DNA of 64,000 nucleotides from Anthostomella pinea (lineage: Eukaryota > Ascomycota > Sordariomycetes > Xylariales > Xylariaceae): NCBI GenBank assembly GCA_963556695.1, contig CAUWAG010000012.1:2604001-2668000 (forward strand), read 5' to 3'. Of this stretch, positions 23,809 to 34,836 are shown one piece after another (the first letter of the stretch is position 1; each line of letters begins with the position of its first letter). Made by a program: the position numbers and the translations under genes. The notes under the pieces were generated by a model. It did no database searches. It had not been told where the DNA came from and saw only the letters and a list, made by a program, of their open reading frames with translations.

Positions 23809-26048
23809 TTATGTATCGGAAGAAAGATAAGGTAAGCAAGGACTGCCTAGTTCTCCTGCTACCCTTCGACTTGCCCCTCCGCTAGGTATGGACGCAGAAC
23901 GTTCCGTCGACCACCGCCTGACAGAACGATCCGTCGATTGCCTGACAGAACGCTCCGTCGACCGCCTTACACGGCTCGTCCGCAAGTCCAAAAGCAACGA
24001 CTTACGATGGTAGTGGGAATGCGGCACCGGCCTCAGCCCGAGACTGGGCGGCTTCTCATGGTCTAGCATTGACTCGGCGTCCCACTGCGATCCACTGCTC
24101 TGGGCTGAGGTGGAAGCACTCGCCCTGGCACTGTTGCGATCGGCTACGCTGATCATAACCCAACTGCTCTGGGCTGAGGTGGAAGCACTCGCCCCGGCAC
24201 TGTTGTGATCGGCCATGCTGATCATAACCCACAACCTCCGAATAGATTCCGTGTCTAGAATTGAGGCCAGCCTCTCTGTCTTTTTCGGAATCATGATGAT
24301 CTCGGATTCCGTATCGTCCGGCGACTCATCGATCGACTCCAGCAGCAGCGAGACCGGGTCGCGTACCCTCCTGCGCCCTGTCCAGGGGGCCGCAGTGCTG
24401 TTCCACAACTGAGTAACGCGCTGAGATGTGCTTGAACTCTTGGGTTCCGACGGCGAGCCTGTTCCTGACGGCTCGTTAAGTTTTGAGGCTTGCGGACGCA
24501 TTGCGCGCAAGCCTTGCGCTGCCATGGGGATACAGGCGCAGATGAGGCCAAACTCGCATTCCGCGATTGTCCCTTTGATTCGAGTCAGCATTACTTAGTG
24601 GTAACTGGCATCTTTCGTTCTGAACTCACATATCATGAAAGAGATGGTGCTGACAGTCAAGTTCGGGCTAGATGTGAGCTCCCATCTTCCTATGTCGACC
24701 AGACGAACGACGGAACAAACAGTAGTGATAAGACCAAAGGCAAACATGACAATGATGAGCAGCTCCTTGCTCGTCGCCAATCTCAAATTGAACAGCTTCG
24801 GGACCGAAAGCCCGAAGACCGGGAGCCCGAGGAGGATCAAGTCGACCAAGACGTTGAGAACGACGTGGGATAGTCCTGCCGCCTTGCGGTCTCCGCACTC
24901 CCCCTCGTGATCCCCGTCCCAGATCGTCCACAAGTAGCTTATCGAATGGCAGACGAAGATCGACAAGAAGATGTTCACCAGCGAGTAGATGGCGACTACT
25001 CCCATTGTTGCCCAACACAAAATGCGAAATCTTCTGTTGCCGCTGTCCGAATCAAAAATCCTTAGGTAGAACAGGATAAGGGTTATCTTAAGACCACCGA
25101 CACTGAAGATATAGACCGGCGTCACCATGAGGAGATACTATTTAAAAGGTCAGTACAGCTGAGTATGCTACGCCCGAGATTGGGTCGATTGCAATGACAC
25201 GTACCTTTAAGCAGTTGGTGATCTGATCAGGGGTCAACATCCAGATATCCTGACCATATCCGTATTTCACCGTTGCTGCACCCCGTATATCAGCACTCTC
25301 CCCTCTTTTTCCGGCGTTTGGGAGACCATACCGACAGTGATCATGGAGCCAGCTCCAATGTTGGCGACCATGATAACCAGTGCAACCAGATCATCCCATC
25401 CGAATCCTCCTCCCTGCGCCGCGAACCGAGACAGCAGCCGCAGTGCCATGGCAATGAACCCCAGCGCCTCAAATCCCCATACCAGGCCCAGGATCAACGG
25501 AGCCTTGTTGGCTGTTGGCCTCATGCAAAGCTCCGTCGTGAACTTCTGAGCTTGCAGCATCTCCGGTATCGTGCAAGCCTTGTACACGCAAGCCGCTACT
25601 ACCATCTGGGGTTCTGCGCTGGGGTTGCACATGCAGGCCAGATTGGTCATGGCACAGGTCAGCCCGGCGTTCAGGTGACATGTAACCTGCGATTTGCTCG
25701 GTTAGGACTGGTATCCACGAGATGCGGTTTTCTCGACAATGGACTTACAGCGCATTGCGGCGGTAGTGTTGAGAGGCCAGATACCAGAGAGGTGGGGTCG
25801 ACTCGGGTAAATTTTTGGAAAGGAATCGCTGCACTCGACGCAGCCAATGAGTTCGCCGCCTGTGTACTGGTCGCCTCGAGGGTTGTGTTTATACTGGTCT
25901 TCGTGTGGACCGATGCGGTAGTATCTGCGCCAGCACTTTGGACCGTGTGTGGTATCCGGCCGACCAACCCAGTTGGTGATGGCTGGACGAGCTGCGAAAA
26001 TATTACTGCTGCCAGCAGCGGTGGGAACGTTGAGAGAAAAGTCCTCAT
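23809..26048 (-). CDS. CFEM-domain Pth11-type seven-transmembrane receptor
   Basis: Five exons (26048-25749, 25686-25332, 25275-25205, 25137-24630, 24572-23809) give 665 residues; introns are 62, 56, 67 and 57 bp. Order: signal peptide (1-22), Ser/Thr-rich stretch, CFEM domain with eight cysteines (about 99-157, crossing the first intron: QCAVTCH, CAMTNLACMC, KAC), then seven hydrophobic segments beginning LILGLVWGFEALGF. A cytoplasmic tail of about 250 residues follows IWTIAECEFGLIC. Pth11-like receptors sit in the plasma membrane and sense surface or host cues in filamentous fungi; the ligand is unknown here. The tail carries a perfect-phase 69-nt tandem duplication (24094-24231) and RSTERSVR-type repeats near the end. 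Every splice restores family sequence (ITVATVKYGYG, for example). Confidence 0.92.
24094..24231 (-). repeat. 69-nt tandem duplication inside the receptor tail
   Basis: Two adjacent copies of a 69-nt unit encode two 23-residue blocks with WVMIS and ASASTSAQSS. The copies differ at a few positions, so the duplication is not brand new. It keeps the frame. Confidence 0.9.
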
Positions 26049-28334
26049 CTTCTCGGCGAGGAAAGGATATGGTCGCCAGCTTCAGAAAGACGGGCTATGA
26101 AGAAGTCACCCGAACAAACCCAAACGGAACCGTACCGGACGGGCGAATCACAATGAGGGCCGTATCAATGGGCACACATCCCGTCTCAGACTCGGGAAGT
26201 AAGCGAAAAAGGAAAGGAAACCCGACGCTGTCGCGACCGGGTGATGTCAGAAGTTCTGCAAGCTGCCAAATCCGTCAGGGCTGCAGGGTTGAAAAGACGG
26301 GCTCCAGGGTGTCCTCTGTCATATACGTATTTGCCCCATCCCTTTACGGGGTCTTGATGCTCTGGGGATACCGAGCCGTTCCACCACCCTGGCTCTCATA
26401 TTCCAAATATGTCCAGGGGCTCCGAACCATTATGGCGTTGCATATACCGACAGGCTGGCAACTAGGAGCAAGTGTGACAAGGTGCGGTGCACTAGGCTTG
26501 TTCAAAGGTCAATTCTACGTCCAACTTGGGCGCGCAGACGCCGCTTATTACGGCTACCGGTATGATTCCGGGGCTTTAAGTCCCACCTCCAAGGATCTGC
26601 CCCATGCGACGATCTGATCTATGTCAAGATCCTAGTGGGCGGTCCGGGAGCTGAGATGCCGGTCGCCCTGCCGTTGTAACTGAAGCGTCCGGTGTTACGA
26701 CTGCCGAATAGCTCCATAGCGAACTTGCGGTATGCTTCTTGACAACATAACCAGATTTGATGGAAGTGGAAACCGTTGAAAGCCTGAAGGACGCCTCTTC
26801 TTGGCCAGGCTTTGGACTCCATCTCTGACACCTGCCTACCATCGCAATGGCAGTCATCGAATCAACTCGAGTAGGTCAACACGGCAACAATGGTGCCTGA
26901 GATTGGTTAGTCCTACAGTGCGATGTGCTGGCAAATTGCTATCAAGTCTACGGTACTGAGGTTAGCAGCTTTAGGAGACCATGCAGTAGGCTGGGCGCTA
27001 CTGACTGTTTGAGGCAGCCGCCGACGAAACGGCAACAGATGACGGCCTAACCTAGGCGTTACTCCTCCATCGAGATTACAGTAACCGCATTCGACACAAG
27101 CCTGCATCAAACTTTCTAGAGGGCTGAAGACATGGGATGAGCTCGTTGAAGAGTCGGGCAGACGGACTGATCGATGGACCAGTAGGTAGGACTTTCCACC
27201 TGGAGGGCAGTATCGGATACTCTGAGGCCCAGGGAGCCTGCTGTGTATCATCAAAGGTAACCACCCGCCCATCCCGATAAGGTACCGGTAGGTATGCTTA
27301 GAACCCTTTACTTTCTCTTCTAGAGCACCCGGCTGGCTCACTCTCGGCCGGTACTAGTATAATACGGAATGACCACCACTTAATTTATCGATCCGGCTTC
27401 TTGGGAGGCACTACTGCGACCGGCGCGGTTCTAGTAACCCTCTTATATCACCACATGCAGCTCATGCATAGAAAACTGTCTAGCAGCTGTTACACGACCT
27501 TTTATGAGGGTCAATTGCGTCACAAGTGGTGACATCAACGAATGCTGCGAAGTGATTCCCGGCCGAATGCATGCCGTAGGCCTCCCATCTACGGCTGATC
27601 GACGGCGTCGTCGGGGATGCTGCTCGACCCAAGCACCAGGAGTCCCGGACCCAACGAGGCTTGGAGGATTTGATATATGCCGACAGGGGGGCCTGGGGAA
27701 CGGTTGAACGGATGTGTCTAGCGCTGAGGAGGGTTCTCTCTTCATTTTAACGTGTCGTTGCGCGTTGGCTAGATCGTTACTTCAGTCTTCACCGGGTTTC
27801 CTCGACATCGGCGGGTTTGCCTACGCGGCAAAGCTGGGATGTCTAGAGATGAAATTATCCGTTCGTCCTGTGTCAGCTAAGATACGTTTCTATGCGGTTT
27901 TTCCTTTTTTCTTCCCTTTTTTTCCTTTTTTAAATTTTTTTTAAGCTATAATACTCACGGAGCGGCAGGTCCTAACGTTCTCGGGTGAAAGGGTCGCATT
28001 TTTCACAGTAAGACGATGAGCTCTACACCCTTGACTACGCATATTCCGGTCTCTCCGGAAGTGAATACGGGCCCTCACGTCGTCGTTCAATGTTGAAACC
28101 GAGGTGGCATGTGTGCAAGCAAAGTGGAACATAGCAGCACGTCTCATCTTTCCTGACGGTCGTGTTGAGCTCGGTTCACGTCCTCAAAACGCATCGAGCA
28201 ACTGGTTTGGGGAAAAGGGGGGTTTCTCAATAATGTTAATGACACAACACCTAACATACACCTGTCAATCGCACAATGCTCGTGCGTCTCCTGCAGTCAA
28301 CCATGACTTCTCTTTTGCTTGCTATACCTCTCCA
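26049..28334. other. Intergenic, no gene recognised
   Basis: About 2.3 kb without a supported gene. A pyrimidine run rich in T lies at 27895-27945. A 142-codon minus frame at 26913-27341 has no family resemblance. Low confidence that the whole stretch is empty. Confidence 0.45.
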
Positions 28335-29444
28335 TCATTCGTGGTCAACGCCACCGCCGGGAACCGCCGCATCCGCGCCCTCGGTCATGCCCTTCGTTGC
28401 TTCGTTGGCGGCATATTGCATCTCCAGGTTGGCATCCTGTGCTCGGCGAAGAAGCACCTGGTGCTCGGTGACGTGTCTCTCTGCTCGGTCTAGGCTCCCA
28501 TATGATCTTTCGCAGCCCGGCCAGCCGCAAGGCTTGCCACCGCCAGGAGGCATGGGCGCGTCGGCGATGACGGCTTTCCGGTGGTCCTTCAGGTGTCTGC
28601 GCAGAGCTTTCTCGTCCGGAAAGTCTGATTGAGTCGTACAGCCGGGCCAGAGGCATCTGATGCCTATGTGAGCCTGTTTCACGTGGTCAAACCAAACCCC
28701 ATGCGTCATAACCTTATCACACTCAGGGCATGTTCGGTTTTTCTGCATTCTACCACCCCGTCGGACTGCCTCCTGGGGTAGGTCGGTTGCGGTGGCGGCA
28801 GCAGCCCCTGTGGGCGCAGAGGGGAGGGGACGTCTTCCTGCCACGGAGGCGGGTGTAGCCTGTTGCTGCGGCGGGTAGGGAGCGTGGGCTGCAGCAGCTC
28901 CTGTGAGCGCAGACGTAAGGGGAAATCTTCCTGTCCCGTAAGCGGGTGTAGCCTGTTGCTGCTGTAGGGCCTGGCGTACGGTTGCGTTAGCAGCTGACTC
29001 TCCTACTTGCGCAGAGTTGATGGGAATTCTTACGGTCTCAAAAGCCGGTCTAGCCTGTTGCAAGGCCTGGCGTGCGGTTACGTTGGCAGCTGCAGCGCCA
29101 GGTTGCGCAATGTCGAAAGGGATTCTTGCCGTGTCGAAGGCCGGTCTGGCCTGTCGCAAAGCCTGGCGTACGGTAGCGGGCACTGCCTCGGTGATCGCGC
29201 GAGCAACAAGGCTCTCAATGGAGGGAGCAACTGTTCTTGGACTAGCCCAAAGCCCTGTCTCGACGAAGGCGTCGCGCACTGCGTTCTCGATAATCGCGGG
29301 CATAGCCTGCTGCATGCTGGCGGTCAGTGATCCCGCCACGGCCGGCCATGGGCTGACCGGGGGGATCAGCGCATCCCAGTCCAAGGCATCGGGTGCGCGG
29401 TCGTTGATGTCCATGTTCTCTGACTCGTTTCGTCGATGAGCCAT
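28335..29444 (-). CDS. C2H2 zinc-finger protein, tandem family copy A
   Basis: An intronless frame of 369 residues. Residues 22-104 form the family's N-terminal domain (DWDALIPPVSP, IIENAVRDAF, TGLWASP, VRQALRQARPAF). Then come four related blocks of about 32 residues (91-218), and three C2H2 fingers: C239/C242/H254/H259, C264/C269/H284/H288 and C306/C311/H324/H328; the last two have the CxWPGC form. A short shared tail follows. Three fingers suggest nucleic-acid binding in the nucleus; the target is unknown and the N-terminal domain is not one I can name. Start: the ATG at 29444 was chosen; the frame stays open 66 codons upstream but begins only at TTG. CCTAGGTGAT lies about 265 bp upstream (reverse orientation). 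All family members lie on the same strand. Confidence 0.8.
   Translation of the reverse strand: MAHRRNESENMDINDRAPDALDWDALIPPVSPWPAVAGSLTASMQQAMPAIIENAVRDAFVETGLWASPRTVAPSIESLVARAITEAVPATVRQALRQARPAFDTARIPFDIAQPGAAAANVTARQALQQARPAFETVRIPINSAQVGESAANATVRQALQQQQATPAYGTGRFPLTSALTGAAAAHAPYPPQQQATPASVAGRRPLPSAPTGAAAATATDLPQEAVRRGGRMQKNRTCPECDKVMTHGVWFDHVKQAHIGIRCLWPGCTTQSDFPDEKALRRHLKDHRKAVIADAPMPPGGGKPCGWPGCERSYGSLDRAERHVTEHQVLLRRAQDANLEMQYAANEATKGMTEGADAAVPGGGVDHE
28791..29174 (-). repeat. Four diverged ~32-residue coding repeats in copy A
   Basis: Residues 91-218 of copy A are four blocks built on VRQALQQARPAF-x-RIP-x-AQ-x-G-AAAN. Blocks 1 and 2 are close; 3 and 4 have drifted towards Gln/Ala/Pro-rich text. 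Copies E and H carry only one such block (VRRAIQEAKPAF, VRLALERSAPAF), so the expansion is particular to copy A. Confidence 0.8.
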
Positions 29445-31624
29445 GGCGTTGGCGGCGGCTGGGGCCGAGCGATTTGTTCTGAGAGTCGGTGTGAGAGAAG
29501 GGTGTCGAGCTTGTAATGTGCAAGTTGATGCACGAGGGAAGTGGAACGGAGGAGGCTGGATTACAAAACTTGACAGTTCTGCAACAGGTCCTGCGAAGAG
29601 AGGTACCAAGATGATGGTGTTGAAGGTGGGTGGAAAATTCAAATGGGAGGGCCTGACGGGCCTGCACCATAGAGGGGCTGCGTGCGGGATGGAAATTCAG
29701 AATACTTGATCACCTAGGAGATTATAATTCCCCTCTTGACTGCCTGGTAACGGACTGTGAACACCACTATAGTCGCATATCATTGTGTCCCTTGGGGTTT
29801 AGCCTCTGCTTGATGCATATCTGCTGGGAAATATTAGCTGCCTGTGGTCGGTTCTGCCCGTTCTGTGGGATGAAAGTAGGGAAATTTTTGAAATACCTTC
29901 ATATAGAGCTACAACGGTCATGTCCCCCTGGCCTCGTGGCTGCAAAATTTCTGGCTCGCCACCTCGGGTGCATATGTTGAACAGCGTGTATTATGGTTCA
30001 TCTGGTTGATAACGTGTATTCTGGTGATTCTCATTAGAGTGTGTGTTTCTGAAGGATCTGCTGTCGTAAGCTGCAGGGTCCGAAATTGCCCTAGAGGCCC
30101 TGTTGGTGCACTGCCACTTCCCTGAACGCCACTGTGGCTTGCGTGCCATTTGACAGCATACCGAGGTACCCCGGGCACATCAACATTCTTTATATATCTT
30201 CGACATGTCGCTGACAACTTCCATACTTCTGTTTTCAGATTATAACTTACTTGGAAGGCTTTTCTCCCACAGTGAACTCAAGAAATGGGTAAGTCTTGAT
30301 ATTTATGTCCATGCTACGTTTGATAGCCTCTGCATTTCTGATATCTTGCAGTTTCCTGTCAGTCGACGCGAATCATTACCCATCCGTTCTGCTACCTCGG
30401 TGTATCCAAAGTGTGTTCCCGGTAGGGCCATGAGCCCTTGTTTGGGGATTTGGTATGGCGGTTTTACATGGTCCCTGAGACTTGCCCCATGCCGCCTCAC
30501 CAAGGTAATGAGATTAATGGAGAGACGACTCACTGCGCGGGACCATTAGCGAGTCAATGTGGACTTGCTAGTATTATACTTTGATCGGAATAGTATATCG
30601 CTTCTTGTTCCAGGCAGTTCCACAACCAAGCTTACACCCATGCACGCTTGTATCGACTGCCTTTTCACCTCGTCGTTATTACAGGTCCTGGGTCTATATA
30701 TCCCTGGCGTGTCTGATCAGATCAGGCCAGCAACCGCCCAAAAATGGTGCGGACACAGATTGAACGACTAATAAGTTGGATGATGTAGAGAAGCCGGCTA
30801 GAACTGATAAGCGAAACTATAAAGGGAAGCAGTCGACTGGCAGGACTGTTGGGGCCAGGTCGCCATACTGACGGACGGGAGTGCAAACGCGCCAATAACA
30901 AAAACCGGTCTGGTTTTAATGCTGGTACTAGTATCGGAGGTTGTATAGCAATGTGTCCTGTAATGCCTGCGCGGAAGGGTAACCTGGTGACGCCATTCAT
31001 GCCCGGGGGCTGGGAAGAGTCGGGGTTTGGGGTTCCAGAGGCTTGGGTGCAGGACGAGGTAGACATCGTGGCGTCTGGTCCCGCCGTAAGCTGAGGACCT
31101 GCTCACTTCGACCCTTTGACGAGTGGGCGAGGAGGATCTTGAGAGAAGTTGGCCCTGGCCAGGGAGCCTAAAATTGGCCGAAGCCTCGTGGCTAGGAGAG
31201 CCGTTAGGCAGCATCTTGTCGTCTGCCGAATGCATCTTAATTGGGGACGGAAGGGGACATGCCGTTCTTCATCTTCTTTTCGCACCCAGGCTAAGCTATC
31301 CACGGGTTGCGATGGATTGTTGAGTGTGACTCTCCCTGCGAGCCATGTTTGACGAATGTCGCGTCGGTCTTGTCGATACTTATGTTGACGGTTGGTCGCT
31401 TTATGGCATCAACGAAGTCAGCTCTCGAGGGGAGAGGAAGAAAAGGAAGAAGAAAATACCGTTGCAGGAATGGAGACGTGATATATAATAATGAGTATTT
31501 ATATTTGCACTTTGATTTTCAGCCACCAACCTTACCACCACCCGTCGCAAGAGCACCTGACTGCTAAATGCCGTTCCGCTCGAATAAGAGATTTGTAGGC
31601 CTTAGTATAACCAGGTTGAACGCA
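29445..31624. other. Intergenic, upstream region of copy A
   Basis: No gene recognised in about 2.2 kb. CCTAGGTGAT is present in reverse orientation at 29709-29718. Confidence 0.45.
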
Positions 31625-31819
31625 TTACTCACTGCCGTCCGCTGGCACAGGTACCGCAGGAACGGTGTGTGGTTCGCCATCGTTATGGAGATTGTAAGGC
31701 GTTTCCGGAATGTTAAGTAAAATTCGGGTTCTGACGGCAAGGTGGGTTCTTTGCCGTGGTGAGGCTCTCATCCGAAAAGGGAGTACTACTAGGCATCGCG
31801 CACTCATGCCCAATATCAT
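31625..31819 (-). pseudogene. Relic of zinc-finger family (copy B, N-terminal part only)
   Basis: The minus strand retains the start of a family member: EPTLPS, then, one frame over, ETPYNLHNDGEP, which matches the SETPPSPVNDDDAE region of copy H and the corresponding text of relic C. After ADGSE it stops; the conserved domain and fingers are absent. The flanking 3' leader-like sequence at 31665-31960 is similar to 32220-32515, showing that a larger unit was duplicated. Non-functional. Confidence 0.5.
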
Positions 31820-32035
31820 GGCCCATTTCCGGGGAATCTGGTAGGGTTTGGCAAACGAGCTCGCGGGAGAGAAGAAGGAAAGGAATGTCGCAGTGGGGGG
31901 ATGGAGAGGTAATTTATTAAGTTACCAAAAGTACAATCTACTCTGACAGGGTGTATTAGGTGCCTCCCTTCGCCGATTTATCCGTACCCGTAGTTGTTCT
32001 AACATTAGCTGATCTTCACGACCAGCTTAGTTCCC

Positions 32036-32320
32036 CCCATCATCCTCGTCGTCGTTCGTGGCCGCATCTCCTTTGACGAGCCCTCTTGATCCCTGGTTAA
32101 CAGGATACATCAGATCCAACTCGGCGTTTCTAGCCCGCCGCATGTCTACCTGGTGCTCGAATGAGTAGACTGCGATTTTAGTACTCGGAGGTGAAATGGC
32201 TGCGTTTCAGTCGAACAGCGGCTGAGCTTTGTCATCGTTACGGAGACTGTGAGGTGTTTTCGCAACGTCAGGTAATGATTAGGGTTCCGACGGCAATGTA
32301 GGTTCTTCGTCGTGGTTGAG
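32036..32320 (-). pseudogene. Zinc-finger family relic C with internal deletion
   Basis: On the minus strand the N-terminal family text (HSLRNDDKAQPLFD, stop, NAAISPPSTKIAV) runs without a break into the C-terminal family tail (FEHQVDMRRARNAELDLMY, then GLVKGDAA). About 180 codons, including most of the conserved domain and all three fingers, are missing. The stop replaces the conserved Trp of DWNA (TGG to TGA). The tail still ends in acidic residues like copy H. Confidence 0.7.
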
Positions 32321-32529
32321 GTTATCTTCCGAATGAGAATTGCTACTCTGAAAAGGAACCATTATGTAAATTATCAGTGCGATATGCTCGAGAAACTTTG
32401 GTAGGGTTTAAAGAATCAGCTCACGGGAGGGAAGAAGAGAAAGACTGTATTTTTAGGGGAATGGAGAGGTCTTATATAATAGCACAAAAGGTGCAATCTA
32501 CACTGACACTGTTGATCTATCGTCCGCAC

Positions 32530-32690
32530 CACATTCATCGTCATCGGTGACCCTAGTTACCCCCCTTCTCGAGTCCCTTTGATTAATCGTTGACAGAATA
32601 CATGGACTCCAAGGTGGCGTCTCCGGGCCGCCGAATGGCCATTTGGTGCTCTGGTGCCACAGTTCGGCTGCTGACGAGTCCAGAAATAAC
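32530..32690 (-). pseudogene. Zinc-finger family relic D (C-terminal tail)
   Basis: The minus strand reads APEHQMAIRRPGDATLESMY, SVND, stop, SKGLEKGGN, which matches the tail HQVTIRRDGDPALNAKY...KGLVKGDG of copy H. No finger or N-terminal domain remains. Together with relics B and C it shows repeated deletion of family members between copies A and E. Confidence 0.6.
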
Positions 32691-33092
32691 TGTGATGTTG
32701 TACATGAAGAGGAAAGAAAACTATGAAGCCAGCTAGGGAACATGATCTGGTATATATATAGGAGTCGACCCCCGACACCTTGGTGCTGTCTTCTAGTGCC
32801 GTGATATGGGATCTAGCTGTCTTGAGTGTAACTGATCAAACCAGCGATAGTGCGCTATTTGCTTGTTGCACTCAAATTATCCGTTCCGATTTGCGATGGA
32901 CACATAAGCGTGGTTCTTCCCAAGCAGCATTATACCAACGGAGTCAGCTTTTTAGGGGGGAAGAAGAAGAGGAAGACAGTACTGCTGCGAGAACGAAGAG
33001 ATGATATACAATTTTACAACAATTACAGTTTACTTGTCTTCTGCGGCTGTTTATCCTCTGACCGTACCCTCACATCTAATACACGCACCCGA

Positions 33093-34283
33093 CTAGTTCT
33101 CGTTGGCTATGGTGCTCCCATCGCCCTTAACAAGCCCTCGGGATTCCTCATTGATGCGGTACATCGCATCTAGCGCTGCATCTCTAGCTCGTCGAATGTT
33201 GACCTGGTGCACGAACAGGTGCCTCTCTGCACGCGTTTCACTCGAATACGCCTTATCGCATTCTGGCCATGCACAGCGCTCCTTGTTTCCTTCTTGCGGC
33301 TGTTCGGCGCTCAATTGCTCGTCGCGGTGTTGCCGTAAATGGAGTCGGAGGCCCCGAAAGTTGGTGAATTCGGTCTGTCCGGCACAGCCAGGCCATAAGC
33401 AGACCGGACCCATATGGGCTTGGCGGATATGGTCATACCAGACACCTCGGGTCATCACCTTGGTACACTCCGGGCAAAGATGGTCTCGGGCGAGCGGTTG
33501 TTGTGGTACTTCGTGATGCTGGGTTGGGAAGGCGAAGTCTGGAGCAGGGTTCTGGCTCTCGTTCGTCTGAGACTGCGACAAAACGAGATCCTCGGTTTGC
33601 GAAGACGGTGACAGTGCGAGATCGAAAGCTGGTTTTGCTTCCTGGATTGCGCGACGAACTTCATCGTCGATGGCACTCGCGAATGCTTCCCGCAACTTGT
33701 CCTCCAACACTGGGCCTACGACGTCAGGAGACGCCCACAGGGACGTCGCCTCAAAAGCGTCGAGCACTGCATTGTTGGCAATTGACGGTAGAGAGTTCAT
33801 GAGTGTGCTCGTGAGGGTTCTGATCACCTCAAACCGTGCACTAGGGGGCGGTATGACCGCATTCCAGTCAAACCCTTGTTCTGGTTGGTCGACGTTGGTG
33901 GCATGGCCATGAGGACTCTCCGAAAGACTGGGTATCGGTTCGTTGATCGAAAGCTGGTTCACCTGTCCGGCGACAGCGGGCGTTTGGTTTGAAGAGCCAA
34001 GGTCGTCCTGGGGAGAAGATACAATGCGGACCCGTCCCGTTGCGTGCGATAGCTCTCTTCGTCCACGGTCGCCTCGTAAAGCTATCGATCGTTGAACAAG
34101 TGCCCGTCTTGCCAGAGCCCTTCGGTGGGTCGTTCCATCTGGTCCTGGTACCCGTCGGTCACTGCGTCTCGTGAGGTCAGAATAGGCGCGTTGGCGCGTG
34201 CTGCGATACTGGTGGTGGTATCGGTACGGGCGGCGGCGTTCAGTAACCATGCGCAATGCATTAAGGGACGGATTGGGCGTCAT
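33093..34283 (-). CDS. C2H2 zinc-finger protein, tandem family copy E
   Basis: An intronless frame of 396 residues. Residues 16-85 are very rich in Arg (a possible nuclear signal or nucleic-acid-binding tract), 86-135 are disordered, and 137-223 form the family domain (FDWNAVIPPPSARF, IANNAVLDAFEATSLWAS, VRRAIQEAKPAFDLA). Three fingers follow: C270/C273/H285/H290, C295/C300/H315/H319 and C337/C342/H355/H359. The tail is RDAALDAMY...GLVKGDGST. The ATG at 34283 has a good context (CACCATGACG); other ATG codons lie 27 codons upstream and inside. CCTAGGTGAT is at 34529-34538, about 246 bp upstream. The long Arg-rich N-terminus is absent from A and H. A dead Tc1 element lies just upstream. Likely a nuclear DNA- or RNA-binding protein; target unknown. 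Confidence 0.8.
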   Translation of the reverse strand: MTPNPSLNALRMVTERRRPYRYHHQYRSTRQRAYSDLTRRSDRRVPGPDGTTHRRALARRALVQRSIALRGDRGRRELSHATGRVRIVSSPQDDLGSSNQTPAVAGQVNQLSINEPIPSLSESPHGHATNVDQPEQGFDWNAVIPPPSARFEVIRTLTSTLMNSLPSIANNAVLDAFEATSLWASPDVVGPVLEDKLREAFASAIDDEVRRAIQEAKPAFDLALSPSSQTEDLVLSQSQTNESQNPAPDFAFPTQHHEVPQQPLARDHLCPECTKVMTRGVWYDHIRQAHMGPVCLWPGCAGQTEFTNFRGLRLHLRQHRDEQLSAEQPQEGNKERCAWPECDKAYSSETRAERHLFVHQVNIRRARDAALDAMYRINEESRGLVKGDGSTIANEN

Positions 34284-34836
34284 GGTGGTCGTCGGCACAG
34301 TGAATGTACGCGAGCGAGACGGAGAAGAGAAGAGAAGACGAATGCGAGTATGACTCGAGCGCATATGGAAGGGGGACAACAGGTGGTCGGTTGCCACAAG
34401 ATCGATTGGCTTGGTCCGTGAAGGGAGTCGACCTGAGTATCTCTCTCTCAGGTGTGTAATCGCCAATGGGCGGGAGTGACGGCCGGGCTTGCTGGTTGGT
34501 CGGGGGAAATGATCTGTGATGTCTGTCCCCTAGGTGATAGATCCTGTACCCACATTCACGCAGTGAAAGACCCTATATACTCTGCAGCAAGATGACAAGC
34601 TTCTGACTGTCAAATTCGTGGAAGTCTGGACTTGCTTCATGCAAACCCTTCGTGGGTTTCTTGTTCAGGTTACGCGTCTGTAACCTGTATTTCATTGCAA
34701 CGACACAGTCAGTGTCACGGGATTGAAAATGACATATATAATCGATGCCAGATCCAGAACGACATGAGGTGGCTTGAGGCATATGAAGTCTATCTTATAT
34801 GTTCATATTCTACCTTTTGCCTGATGTATATTTGGG
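34284..34836. other. Upstream region of copy E
   Basis: No gene. CCTAGGTGAT at 34529-34538 is the only recognised element. Confidence 0.5.

Noticed and set aside
26913..27341. 142-codon minus-strand open frame
   Set aside because: Composition looks random; no domain, no clear start, no splice partners found.
29445..29642. 66-codon N-terminal extension of zinc-finger copy A
   Set aside because: The extension starts at TTG and is not shared by copies E or H; the ATG at 29444 is preferred.
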